Source: Thalassobius sp049116315 (GTDB lineage Bacteria > Pseudomonadota > Alphaproteobacteria > Rhodobacterales > Rhodobacteraceae). From it: a DNA stretch of 64,000 bases. Positions within the stretch are counted from its first letter, which is position 1, and each line of letters opens with the position of its first letter. Below, piece by piece: positions 52,185 through 60,084 of the stretch. Position numbers and translations under genes: made by a program. The stretch is from assembly GCA_049116315.1 (NCBI GenBank), contig JAGDZD010000022.1, positions 33,452-97,451 of the forward strand. Direction: 5' to 3'. The notes under the pieces are model-generated. The model made no database searches. It was not told the DNA's origin and saw nothing but the letters and a program-made list of their open reading frames with translations.

Positions 52185-53204
52185 TCATTTTCGATTGCGC
52201 ACTTGGTCGATGTAGACCGCTGCAATCACGACAAAGCCGATCACGATTTGCTGCACGAAGGCAGATGTTCCTGCCATGTTCAGCCCATTGCGAAGGACCC
52301 CGATGATGAAGGCACCAATCATGCTGCCTGAAATACTGCCGACGCCGCCCATCAATGATGCGCCGCCAATGACGGCTGCGGCGATGGCATCCAATTCGTA
52401 CATAACGCCTTCGTTTGGCTGGACGGTAACGAGGCGCGACATCAAAACCATGCCCGATAGCCCGGCCAATGCACCGGATACGGTGTATGCCCAAACTTTG
52501 GTGCGAATGACGCTAACCCCCGACAAACGTGCCGCTTCTTCGTTGGATCCAACGGAGAAGACATGCCGTCCGATTTGGCGACGCTGCAGCACATAGCCCG
52601 CGATCAACGCCACAACCAACAGCAACACGGCCGGATAAGGGATGCCGGGAAAGATCACTTTGGGAAATCCGTTGGGCTGCATTTCGACGATACGAAAGAA
52701 CGAGCCGTTGCCCAAAATTCCAAAAGCTTCCCCCAGTCGGCTGATCGGTGCTGCCCCAGTCAATTGCAATCCCAATCCACGGGCCATCAGCATCATGCCA
52801 AGCGTGGCAACAAACGGGGTGATCCGCATTTTGGTGATCACCAAACCGTTCACAAATCCACAAGCGGCGCCCGTTAGCACCCCCAACACCATCGAAGGAA
52901 CCAAGGGAATTCCGGCTTTGATCGACAGCCCAGCAATGACGCCGGACAGCGCCAGAACCGATCCGACGCTCAGATCGATCCCGCCGGTGATGATCACAAG
53001 TGTCATCCCAATGGCTAATAACCCAATGACTGCGGTCTGCAACAGAACCGTCAAGCCGTTGTTAACGCTCAGAAATGCAGAGTTCCCAAAGGAGAACGCA
53101 AAGATCAAAAGCAACAATGTCAGCAAAGCGGATGCCTTGTGCAGTGCAGAGCCGGACAGGCGAAATGGTTTGCGGCTTTCGCTTTGGCTTACAGGTTCGG
53201 TCAC
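52185..53204 (-). CDS. Sugar ABC transporter permease (RbsC/FrcB type)
   Basis: A 339-residue inner-membrane permease with about ten spans and the family motif 'GMTLVIITGGIDLSVGSVLALSGVIAG'. The second half has 'DAIAAAVIGGASLMGGVGSISGSMIGAFIIGVLRNGLN'. It is the first gene of the minus-strand operon permease - binding protein - ATPase - dehydrogenase - dehydratase, and divergent from the GntR gene. The ribosome-binding region before the ATG at 53204 is weak. Confidence 0.92.
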   Translation of the reverse strand: MTEPVSQSESRKPFRLSGSALHKASALLTLLLLIFAFSFGNSAFLSVNNGLTVLLQTAVIGLLAIGMTLVIITGGIDLSVGSVLALSGVIAGLSIKAGIPLVPSMVLGVLTGAACGFVNGLVITKMRITPFVATLGMMLMARGLGLQLTGAAPISRLGEAFGILGNGSFFRIVEMQPNGFPKVIFPGIPYPAVLLLVVALIAGYVLQRRQIGRHVFSVGSNEEAARLSGVSVIRTKVWAYTVSGALAGLSGMVLMSRLVTVQPNEGVMYELDAIAAAVIGGASLMGGVGSISGSMIGAFIIGVLRNGLNMAGTSAFVQQIVIGFVVIAAVYIDQVRNRK

Positions 53205-53233
53205 TTTGGCCTCGTTGGTATTTACTGTGTTTG

Positions 53234-53253
53234 GGTTTTAATAATAACAAACC
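53234..53253. promoter_or_regulatory. Candidate GntR operator, transporter promoter
   Basis: GGTTT-N10-AAACC with an AT-rich centre (TAATAATAAC) lies between the permease and GntR starts. A similar AT-centred palindrome lies at 56379-56397 in the other divergent promoter region of this locus. Confidence 0.35.
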
Positions 53254-53326
53254 GTAGAGTCGCAAAAAGCGCTGGTCAAATGTTTTTAATTTTTTTATAC
53301 ATTAGATAGAAACAAGAGGACGCAGC

Positions 53327-54232
53327 ATGGCCCGGACGAACACGCGATTCATCACAACTTTCAATAAGATGCTGGGTCTTTTGAAAGACTTTGAGATCGC
53401 CGACCAAATGCCGTCAGAAAACAATCTTGCCACCAAGTTGGGGGTCAGCCGCACAGTCGTGCGCAGCGTTTTGGCCCGTCTGGACGAGTTGGGAATCATC
53501 CGTGGTGAGGGGCGACATAAAGAATTGCTGCGCCACCCACGCGCGGACGATCAGATCGAACCACCCAGCGAACTGCTAACGATTGATGAGCTGGAAGACC
53601 AATTCCTTGAATGGGTGTTGCGCCGCGATGTGCCGCCGGGCACAATTCTGAATGTGGCCCAACTGTCCAAAGATTTCTCGGTCGCGGCGCACACTTTGCA
53701 AGAGTTCCTCACTTCACTGAGCCGGTATGGCATTGTCGAACGTCGCCAAAAAGGCGGCTGGACGCTGCACGGGTTCACCACCGAATTTGCAGTCGAATTG
53801 TCGGATTTCCGGGCACTGTTAGAACTCAATGCCGTCAAATTGCTGGTCGAACAGCCTCAAGATCACCCAATTTGGGCACAGTTGGACAGGTTAGAGGCCG
53901 ATCACCGGCAGCTTTTGACCGAAATCGACGCAAATTTTCATGACTTTTCCCGTCTGGATGAACGTTTTCATCAAGCCATCAATGCGATCCCAACCAACCG
54001 GTTTGTGACCGAGTTCCAAAAGCTCATTTCGTTGATCTTCCACTATCACTATCAGTGGAACAAATCAGACGAGAAGAGCCGCAACACCGATGCGATCCAT
54101 GAGCATCTGGCCTATATCGACGCGCTGCGCAGCCGGGATCTTGATCGGGCTCAAGCAGCCGCACGCGTCCACTTGGCAACCTCCAAGCAGACGTTAATCA
54201 ATTCTCTACTGGTGAAAGATCCTGCGTTTTAA
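53327..54232 (+). CDS. GntR family regulator with two winged-helix domains and an FCD domain
   Basis: A 301-residue FadR-subfamily regulator. The first winged helix is at about residues 5-65 ('QMPSENNLATKLGVSRTVVRSVLARLDELGIIRGEG'). A second winged-helix-like segment is at about 85-150 ('VPPGTILNVAQLSKDFSVAAHTLQEFLTSLSRYGIVERRQKGGWTL'), and the helical ligand-binding FCD domain follows to the end. Ordinary FadR-type proteins have only one winged helix and about 230-250 residues. It is flanked by both halves of the sugar locus and is its likely controller. AAGAGGA precedes the ATG. Confidence 0.9.
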   Translation: MARTNTRFITTFNKMLGLLKDFEIADQMPSENNLATKLGVSRTVVRSVLARLDELGIIRGEGRHKELLRHPRADDQIEPPSELLTIDELEDQFLEWVLRRDVPPGTILNVAQLSKDFSVAAHTLQEFLTSLSRYGIVERRQKGGWTLHGFTTEFAVELSDFRALLELNAVKLLVEQPQDHPIWAQLDRLEADHRQLLTEIDANFHDFSRLDERFHQAINAIPTNRFVTEFQKLISLIFHYHYQWNKSDEKSRNTDAIHEHLAYIDALRSRDLDRAQAAARVHLATSKQTLINSLLVKDPAF

Positions 54233-54241
54233 ACTTATCGA

Positions 54242-55219
54242 TCAAAGTGTTACGAAGTTTTTGGCCGCTGGTGTCAAGGTGATTTGCGCGGCCTTTAGGT
54301 TACGTTCAAGCGAGGACACTTTGCCCGTACCGATCAGCGTCGAACACGCACTTTGATGGTTCAAGGCAAATTGCAATGCCGCTTCAGCAAGGCTGAGACC
54401 GACCGCGCGGGCTTCCTCTTCTAACGCCTCAACCGCCTGCATGACCTCAGCTGGGGCCGGGCCATAATCGTAGGTCGCGCCGGGCTTTGCCCCGGTTGCC
54501 AGAATTCCTGAGTTAAAGATCCCGCCCAACACAAGGCTGGTCCCCTGCTTTTGCGCCAACTCGGTCAAACCATCCTGAACACCGCTGCGATCCAACAAGC
54601 TTAACCGACCCGCCAACAAAATAACGTCGAGCGGAGCCTGCGCCATCACATCCAAACAGACTTGAGTTTCGTTGACCCCCAAACCGAAGGCCTTGATTTT
54701 GCCCGTAGATTTTAATCGCTGCAGCTCGGCTAACCCCGACCCCAAGAACGCATCCATATGTCCGGCGTTTTCGGCCCCATGGGTATAGCTGCCCAAATCA
54801 TGCACAAAAAGGATATCAATCTCGGACAGATTGAGCCGATCACAAGAACCTTCAAAACTTTCTCGTAACCCCTGTGCGGAATAGTCGTAGTGCACCGCGT
54901 TGGGCAATGGCTGCAGAAATCCGTCGGCGTCGGCCAACTGGGGGCCGGGGCGCAACACGCGGCCAACTTTGGTGGACACAACAAAATCAGCGCGCGCCTT
55001 TTGCTTTAGAAAATCCCCGAGACGGGCCTCTGATAGACCACGACCATAGTGCGGCGCCGTATCGAAATACCGAATGCCAGCCGCCCACGCGTGTTGCAAA
55101 ACATCGGTGGCCTCTTGATCCTCAAGCAAACGGCCCATGTTCCCTAAACTGCTGCAACCAAACGATAGATTGGTTACGTAGACATCTGTCTTGCCAACCC
55201 GGCGGGTGCCAATAGTCAT
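54242..55219 (-). CDS. Aldo-keto reductase, candidate L-galactose/L-fucose 1-dehydrogenase
   Basis: A 325-residue aldo-keto reductase with the full catalytic tetrad Asp53, Tyr58 ('YFDTAPHYGRG'), Lys84 ('VSTKVGR') and His140 ('DILFVHDLGSY'). The pattern 'LSEARLGDFLKQK' is typical of the subgroup that holds bacterial L-fucose dehydrogenases and plant L-galactose dehydrogenase, which oxidise the sugar C1 to a lactone. It starts one base before the end of the UxaB-like gene (TGATG) and runs convergent with the GntR gene. Specificity between L-galactose, L-fucose and others is not decided by sequence. Confidence 0.9.
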   Translation of the reverse strand: MTIGTRRVGKTDVYVTNLSFGCSSLGNMGRLLEDQEATDVLQHAWAAGIRYFDTAPHYGRGLSEARLGDFLKQKARADFVVSTKVGRVLRPGPQLADADGFLQPLPNAVHYDYSAQGLRESFEGSCDRLNLSEIDILFVHDLGSYTHGAENAGHMDAFLGSGLAELQRLKSTGKIKAFGLGVNETQVCLDVMAQAPLDVILLAGRLSLLDRSGVQDGLTELAQKQGTSLVLGGIFNSGILATGAKPGATYDYGPAPAEVMQAVEALEEEARAVGLSLAEAALQFALNHQSACSTLIGTGKVSSLERNLKAAQITLTPAAKNFVTL

Positions 55220-56331
55220 CAGGCTGCTCCTTCAAATGTTGTCGAAAGGGACTGCAAAACGGGTTTCGGCGAGGCATCTGCGTGTCGCTCTGCCCACGTC
55301 AGAAACGCCGTGATCCGCCGCTCGATCTTGGCTTGATGGTTCTGCGCAATGTCAGCCAGTTTATGTGCCAGATACGGATTTCCAAAACGCTCGAGTGTGA
55401 CCGCGACATAGGCATCGAACGCCTTGGCCTGCCCTGCGGCCACGAATGCGGGGCGCACTTCGTATTGGTAGAGCGCAAGTAAAGCAGATCGTTGCGCAGG
55501 GTCATTCACCATGTCGCGCACCATCACATTTGGATCGCGTCCGGCAACGATCCAGCAATTGGCCAGATAGGTATGGCCTAAATTGAGGACAAATAACTTA
55601 AGACTTTCAATCGCTTCCAGCGCTGGAACCACCTGGATTGACGGATGATCACACGGAAGGCGCAGCCCCTCTTGCGCTTCGACCGCCCATAAGGCGTAGG
55701 GCTCAGCCACCGCGCCTGCGGGCTCCAAGGGTTCGGACACAATCCGGTCCACCAAGGAATTGGCCCAAAGCACATCGTTCATAACATAGGCGACAAAAGC
55801 TTCGCCAAAGCGGTTTGCCAATTCCAACACACGTGTCTTAAGCACTTGACCATTATCAACAATCAGTTCCATCGGCATGATCTGAATTGGCCGCGCACCG
55901 TTCTGAAACCGGGCCCACAAAAGCAGAGTAAGCTTCGCCGGATAGGACATGCTTTGCTCAAAACTGTCCGCCTCGTCCACCAGCGAGGCTTCGAAGCCCG
56001 TATCCCCTGTGTTGGACAAGACAAACTCGGCCTGATTACAAAACACATCGACCACCGCGTCCCAATCATTGGCCGTGGACAGTGTGCGCGCCACGCTTGT
56101 GACACGTGTTTCCCGGCTGACGGCTTGGTTGTTTTCAAGCCCTTCGATCCGCACAATATAACCTGAGCTGAGCGCCGCCAAACGTTCGGCACGCGCGCGA
56201 TCCCCAGAGCTTTGAACCACCGTGATTGACCCCGCATCCTGACCGGCATGTGACGCTTCGGAAATGAACAGATCGGCATGGGCCTGCAAAAAGCGGCTGG
56301 TTCCAAATTGGAGAACAGGTGTGTGGGTCAT
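55219..56331 (-). CDS. uxaB: UxaB-like tagaturonate reductase (mannitol dehydrogenase family)
   Basis: A 370-residue enzyme of the long-chain mannitol dehydrogenase family. The N-terminus 'VLQFGTSRFLQAHADLFISEA' has the NAD-binding pattern of UxaB/UxuB, 'SYPAKLTLLLWARFQNG' and 'MPMELIVDNG' match the family middle, and 'LNLGHTYLAN' takes the place of the usual 'NGAHT' substrate motif. Related enzymes reduce D-tagaturonate to D-altronate with NADH. It is shorter than E. coli UxaB (483 residues). It lies upstream of the aldo-keto reductase in the same transcript. Confidence 0.85.
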   Translation of the reverse strand: MTHTPVLQFGTSRFLQAHADLFISEASHAGQDAGSITVVQSSGDRARAERLAALSSGYIVRIEGLENNQAVSRETRVTSVARTLSTANDWDAVVDVFCNQAEFVLSNTGDTGFEASLVDEADSFEQSMSYPAKLTLLLWARFQNGARPIQIMPMELIVDNGQVLKTRVLELANRFGEAFVAYVMNDVLWANSLVDRIVSEPLEPAGAVAEPYALWAVEAQEGLRLPCDHPSIQVVPALEAIESLKLFVLNLGHTYLANCWIVAGRDPNVMVRDMVNDPAQRSALLALYQYEVRPAFVAAGQAKAFDAYVAVTLERFGNPYLAHKLADIAQNHQAKIERRITAFLTWAERHADASPKPVLQSLSTTFEGAA

Positions 56332-56378
56332 AATGTGTCCAGGTTGAATGGGAAGGCAAAGCGCTTTACCCTTTGTGT

Positions 56379-56397
56379 GTTTTTAATTATATAAAAC
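56379..56397. promoter_or_regulatory. Candidate operator between the uxaB-like gene and the lactonase gene
   Basis: GTTTT-N9-AAAAC (56379-56397), centre TAATTATAT, sits in the divergent intergenic region. It resembles the AT-centred palindrome at 53234-53253, which suggests one common regulator. Confidence 0.35.
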
Positions 56398-56425
56398 AAA
56401 ACGAGTCAAGGGATCCCATCTGAAA

Positions 56426-57283
56426 ATGACATCAGCAGCGACACGCATCGATTCACATCAGCACTTTTGGCAAATTGACCGGGGAGACTATGACTGGATG
56501 ACGGATGAGGTGGCCTCTATCCGCCATGACATCCTGCCAAAGGATCTAAAGCCCTATCTTGAAGCCCATAAGATTTCGGGCACAATTGCTGTTCAAGCGG
56601 CTGCAACCGTTGCGGAAACACGGTTTTTGCTCGATCTGGCCGCCAAAAACCCATTGATCAAAGGGGTTGTGGGCTGGGTTGACGTCACCGCGAAAGACGC
56701 CAGCGAAACCTTGCAAGACTTGGCGCAGAACCCTCTCTTTAAGGGCATCCGTCCGATGCTGCAGGACATCCCAGAGACCGAATGGGTGCTTCAACCTTCG
56801 GTCATTGAAACGTTACGCTCAGTGGCAAAACTGGGGCTTAAGATGGATGTCTTGATCACACCTCGACATCTCGATGTGATCGCCACTTTGGCGCAAAAAA
56901 TTCCTGATTTACAAATGGTTGTCGATCATTGCGCGAAACCCACCTTCGACCCTGCACCCACTGAATCGTGGCATGCCGGCATGGCGCAGTTGGCAACATT
57001 CGATCAGATTTCTTGCAAGTTCTCAGGCTTGGTGACCGAAATTGGCCCGAACTGGACGCCAGGCCAACTGGACCCGGTTTTGGATCGGTTGCTGTCCACA
57101 TTTACACCAAAACGCGTCATGTGGGGCAGCGATTGGCCGGTGTTGAACTTGGCTGGTGACTACGACCGTTGGGTCACAACAACACAAGATATGCTGGCCC
57201 CGCTCTCAGAAGGGGACGCTGCGGATATTTGGGGCAATACAGCTTCGCGTTTCTATGATCTGGAGGTCAAAAATGACCTTTAA
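56426..57283 (+). CDS. Amidohydrolase of COG3618, candidate L-galactono/L-fucono-lactonase
   Basis: A 285-residue TIM-barrel amidohydrolase. The metal-binding HxH is at His11/His13 ('RIDSHQHFWQIDRGDYDWM') and the catalytic aspartate at Asp236 ('VMWGSDWPVLNL'). 'FSGLVTEIGPNW' is the family signature before it. COG3618 enzymes of this type hydrolyse 1,5- or 1,4-lactones of L-fucose, L-galactose and L-rhamnose. This gives the sugar acid for the dehydrogenase/dehydratase steps. It overlaps the next gene by 11 bp. Confidence 0.9.
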   Translation: MTSAATRIDSHQHFWQIDRGDYDWMTDEVASIRHDILPKDLKPYLEAHKISGTIAVQAAATVAETRFLLDLAAKNPLIKGVVGWVDVTAKDASETLQDLAQNPLFKGIRPMLQDIPETEWVLQPSVIETLRSVAKLGLKMDVLITPRHLDVIATLAQKIPDLQMVVDHCAKPTFDPAPTESWHAGMAQLATFDQISCKFSGLVTEIGPNWTPGQLDPVLDRLLSTFTPKRVMWGSDWPVLNLAGDYDRWVTTTQDMLAPLSEGDAADIWGNTASRFYDLEVKNDL

Positions 57284-58493
57284 GATTGCCTGCATAGGGG
57301 AGCCATTGGCGGAAATTTCGTCTACTGCTCAGGGATTTAGCGTTGCCTACGGCGGCGACACCATGAACACCGCAATCTACGCTGCGCGCTGCCCCGACAC
57401 GTCGGTTTCTTACATGACAGCGGTAGGAACGGACGCCTTGTCAGACGGCGCAGTTGCACTGTTAGAGGCGGAATCGATCGATACACGCTATGTGCGGCGC
57501 GACCCGAACCGGCAAATCGGGATCTATTCGATCACCAATGACGCTGCCGGAGAGCGCAATTTTCACTACTGGCGATCTGATTCCGCCGCGCGCTGCATCG
57601 CATCAGAAGATGACCCGATGCTGAACGCTTTTGGTGATTTTGATGTGGTTTACCTGTCTGGCATCACGTTGGCCGTTCTATCGCAGGCCGCCCGAGACCG
57701 CCTGTGGCTGGCACTTAAGAAAGCCGACACTCTGGTCGCATTTGATTCAAACTATCGCGAAACTCTGTGGCAATCCCCCAAGCTGGCGCAGTTAGAAATC
57801 TCTCGTTTTTGGCAAATCACGGACATTGCCCTGCCCACAATCGAAGATGAGGCTGCTCTATTTGGCGACAGCTCTGCGACGGAGACTATCAAGCGATTGC
57901 GCGCTGCAAATGCCCGTTCTGGCGCGTTGAAATGTGGCGCAGACGGACCAATCCCAATTGCCGACATCGCGACACTTCCGCCCTTTGAAAAAGCCGAGAT
58001 CGTGGTCGATACGACAGGTGCTGGCGATAGTTTTAACGGCAGTTATCTTGGTCTTTTGGCCCAAGACATGCCCGAAGAGTTACGCCTTCAAGGCGCCCAT
58101 AGCGTGGCGAAATCCGTCATCGGACACAAAGGTGCCATTCCCCCTAAGGGTGTAGGCAAGCCGCCACAACGCATGGGCATGCTGATTGGCCTCAAACCCG
58201 AAACCAAGGCAGAGTACATCAAGCTGCACGCGGATGTTTGGCCCGAAGTTTTGGCCCGATTAAGCCTATCCAATATCACCAACTATTCCATTTTTCTGCG
58301 TGAACCCGAGAATTTGATGTTCAGCTATTGGGAATACACCGGTGACGACTTTGCCGCTGATGACGCGGCCATCGCCGCCGATCCGGTGACCCAAAAGTGG
58401 TGGTCAATTTGTGGACCCATGCAAGATCCGCTGGCAACACGCGCCGATGGCGATTGGTGGGCGGACATGCGCGAAGTCTTTCACCTAGACTAA
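57273..58493 (+). CDS. Fusion of PfkB sugar kinase (KDG kinase-like) and L-rhamnose/L-fucose-type mutarotase
   Basis: A single 406-codon frame encodes two enzymes. Residues 1-300 are a PfkB (ribokinase) kinase with 'YGGDTMNTAIYAARC' and the catalytic 'DTTGAGDSFNG' motif (Asp252). KDG kinase, giving KDPG for an Entner-Doudoroff aldolase, fits the pathway. From Met301 a complete RhaM-type mutarotase (about 106 residues) follows, with the catalytic histidine His319 ('KLHADVWPEV'), 'NYSIFL', 'KWWSICGPMQDPL' and the end 'MREVFHLD'. There is no stop or frameshift between them. The start at 57273 has GGAGG upstream and overlaps the lactonase end. Possible internal start at Met301 would make a free mutarotase, but no clear ribosome-binding site precedes it. 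Confidence 0.92.
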   Translation: MTFKIACIGEPLAEISSTAQGFSVAYGGDTMNTAIYAARCPDTSVSYMTAVGTDALSDGAVALLEAESIDTRYVRRDPNRQIGIYSITNDAAGERNFHYWRSDSAARCIASEDDPMLNAFGDFDVVYLSGITLAVLSQAARDRLWLALKKADTLVAFDSNYRETLWQSPKLAQLEISRFWQITDIALPTIEDEAALFGDSSATETIKRLRAANARSGALKCGADGPIPIADIATLPPFEKAEIVVDTTGAGDSFNGSYLGLLAQDMPEELRLQGAHSVAKSVIGHKGAIPPKGVGKPPQRMGMLIGLKPETKAEYIKLHADVWPEVLARLSLSNITNYSIFLREPENLMFSYWEYTGDDFAADDAAIAADPVTQKWWSICGPMQDPLATRADGDWWADMREVFHLD

Positions 58494-58959
58494 GTCAAAC
58501 ACGCTTGAACGCCCTATTTGGCCGATGAAGATTCTAAAAGTCCGTGGTACGCTGCGGATTTTTTTGCGTTTTCCGACTGAGAGTAGGTGGATTCTGAGCC
58601 AGCGGCGTCAGAGCCGTTGGGCCAAGCTCTGACAACTTTCCATCTTTGTCACGGTACAAAATTCGGGTTTGAGGCTGTCTTCGAACGCACCTCTTTGGTG
58701 CATAGGCAACGCGATTTATAAAACATCCGCCCCCAATTAATCACTATAAATCAACAAAATATACAGAATGTCCCGCAAACACAGATCAGCACCATCGTGC
58801 GCAAACCCAAACAATTCCCGTAACAATCCACAATCCAAATCACCGAATGCGCTGCTCACCACGGGACCCGAAACAGGTCCTAATTGCGGGAAGATGCTTG
58901 ACTTGATACCTTTTGGTACCCTATCAATGCGATACCAAAAGGTATCACAGGAATCAGAA
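58494..58959. other. Intergenic region with weak terminator and regulated promoter
   Basis: No gene is seen. A T-run (58559-58565) after a short GC hairpin may end the kinase-mutarotase transcript. The right part contains the cupin promoter and operators. Confidence 0.6.
58898..58946 (+). promoter_or_regulatory. Promoter with two palindromic operators before the secreted cupin gene
   Basis: A likely -35 TTGACT (58898-58903) and -10 TATCAA (58922-58927) are 18 bp apart. Operator 1, GATACC-TTTT-GGTACC (58905-58920), fills the spacer. Operator 2, GATACC-AAAA-GGTATC (58931-58946), lies just behind the -10. The arrangement suits a repressor. GATACC-N4-GGTATC sites are of the type used by small winged-helix regulators; the regulator itself is not visible in the window. 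Confidence 0.7.
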
Positions 58960-59385
58960 ATGAAAATCACAACTCTCGCACCACTGACCCTTGTCGCAAC
59001 GCTCTGCGCCACCGTCAGCTCCGCTGACGTTATCCGCACAGTTCCAAACGCAGAAATGAATTGGGCCGTCACACCCGAAGGTGTCGCTTTTGCGCCATTG
59101 ATCGGCGACCGATTTGTCGAAAGCTACATGGCCATGGTCAAATTGCCTGCGGGTCTGATCAGCCCCGCCCACGTGAAAAGCGCCGATATGTTTGGCCTGA
59201 TTGTCTCGGGCACAATGACCCACACCGCGTTGGATAACGCAGACGACCCAGTGATGCTGAACACAGGTGCATTCTATCATATTCCCGCTGGAATCCCGCA
59301 TGTCAGCAGCTGTGTTTCCGATCAGGAATGTGTCTCATTCCTCTACCAGGACGGGCAATTTGATTTCCTGCCCGTTACAAATTGA
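58960..59385 (+). CDS. Exported cupin domain protein
   Basis: A 141-residue protein with a signal peptide ending near 'VSSA|DV' when started at the ATG at 58960 (AGGAA upstream). A single cupin domain follows: 'MVKLPAGLISPAHVKSADMFGLIVSGTMTHTAL' and 'GAFYHIPAGIPHVSSCVSDQECVSFLYQDG', with histidines for a metal. A related group has catechol-dioxygenase-like or unknown function. It is controlled by the double operator upstream. Two cysteines near the end may form a disulfide in the periplasm. Confidence 0.85.
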   Translation: MKITTLAPLTLVATLCATVSSADVIRTVPNAEMNWAVTPEGVAFAPLIGDRFVESYMAMVKLPAGLISPAHVKSADMFGLIVSGTMTHTALDNADDPVMLNTGAFYHIPAGIPHVSSCVSDQECVSFLYQDGQFDFLPVTN

Positions 59386-59579
59386 CACCCAAACGGGGCG
59401 CGGATGTTTACGCCTTGTTTGGCCCATTGATCCGCCCTGGTTCAAAACCCAAGTCCAAGGGCAAAGACCCGCAACCCAGCTCCCAACACATCCAGTTAGA
59501 CAAAGACTGGCAAAAGAAATTGACCAAGCTGCATCGGATCATCGATGCTGAAGCAAAGAGAAAGCGCAAAAATGACTGA
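59382..59579 (+). CDS. Possible small protein coupled to both neighbours
   Basis: A 65-codon frame starts at a TTG overlapping the cupin stop (TTGA) and ends overlapping the start of the SRPBCC gene. The product is basic, lysine-rich at the end ('KLHRIIDAEAKRKRKND') and not recognised. The double overlap speaks for translation, but there is no clear ribosome-binding site and no homolog I know. Confidence 0.35.
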   Translation: MTPKRGADVYALFGPLIRPGSKPKSKGKDPQPSSQHIQLDKDWQKKLTKLHRIIDAEAKRKRKND

Positions 59580-60003
59580 CACGACGACCTTGACCAAATC
59601 GATTGTATTGGCTGCAGCCCCCGAAGTGGTGTGGAGCTATCTGACAGACAAATCCAAATTGGGTGAATGGTACCATCCAGCCGAAAAAGATCTGAGCGCA
59701 GATGCCGCCTACAGTCTGGTGCGCCAAGCTGACGATGGCACCTCAAAACCGCAGGTCTGGGGCGATGTACTGGAATGGCAGCCCCACAAACGTCTGGTTA
59801 CCACCTTCTGCATCGGCCCGTTCGAAGACCGCACCTCAACTGTCGCTTGGGATTTGGTGGAAATTCCCGGCGGCACCCGTTTGACAATGACGCACACCGG
59901 CATCGCAGAGGCCGCGCAAGACGCCGCATTGCCTTTGATGATGGCCCTAGATGTTGGCTGGGACAGCCATCTCGCCGACATGCGCACATCGGTCAACCCC
60001 TAA
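59572..60003 (+). CDS. SRPBCC (START/Bet v1-like, AHSA1-type) domain protein
   Basis: A 143-residue protein of the activator-of-Hsp90/START-like fold: 'LTKSIVLAAAPEVVWSYLTDKSKLGEWYHPAEKDL' at the start, 'GDVLEWQPHKRLVTTF' in the middle and 'GTRLTMTHTGI' before the long C-terminal helix 'WDSHLADMRTSV'. Such small proteins bind hydrophobic ligands; the function is unknown. I start it at 59572; an upstream in-frame ATG at 59545 is possible. Often such genes sit next to an ArsR regulator, not found here. Confidence 0.85.
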   Translation: MTDTTTLTKSIVLAAAPEVVWSYLTDKSKLGEWYHPAEKDLSADAAYSLVRQADDGTSKPQVWGDVLEWQPHKRLVTTFCIGPFEDRTSTVAWDLVEIPGGTRLTMTHTGIAEAAQDAALPLMMALDVGWDSHLADMRTSVNP

Positions 60004-60084
60004 GACCTATGGGGCTGGGGGGCGTGATCGCGCCTCAGCCCCGCCGTGGGTCCAACGTCCGTCCCATAGGGACAGGCTTGATGT

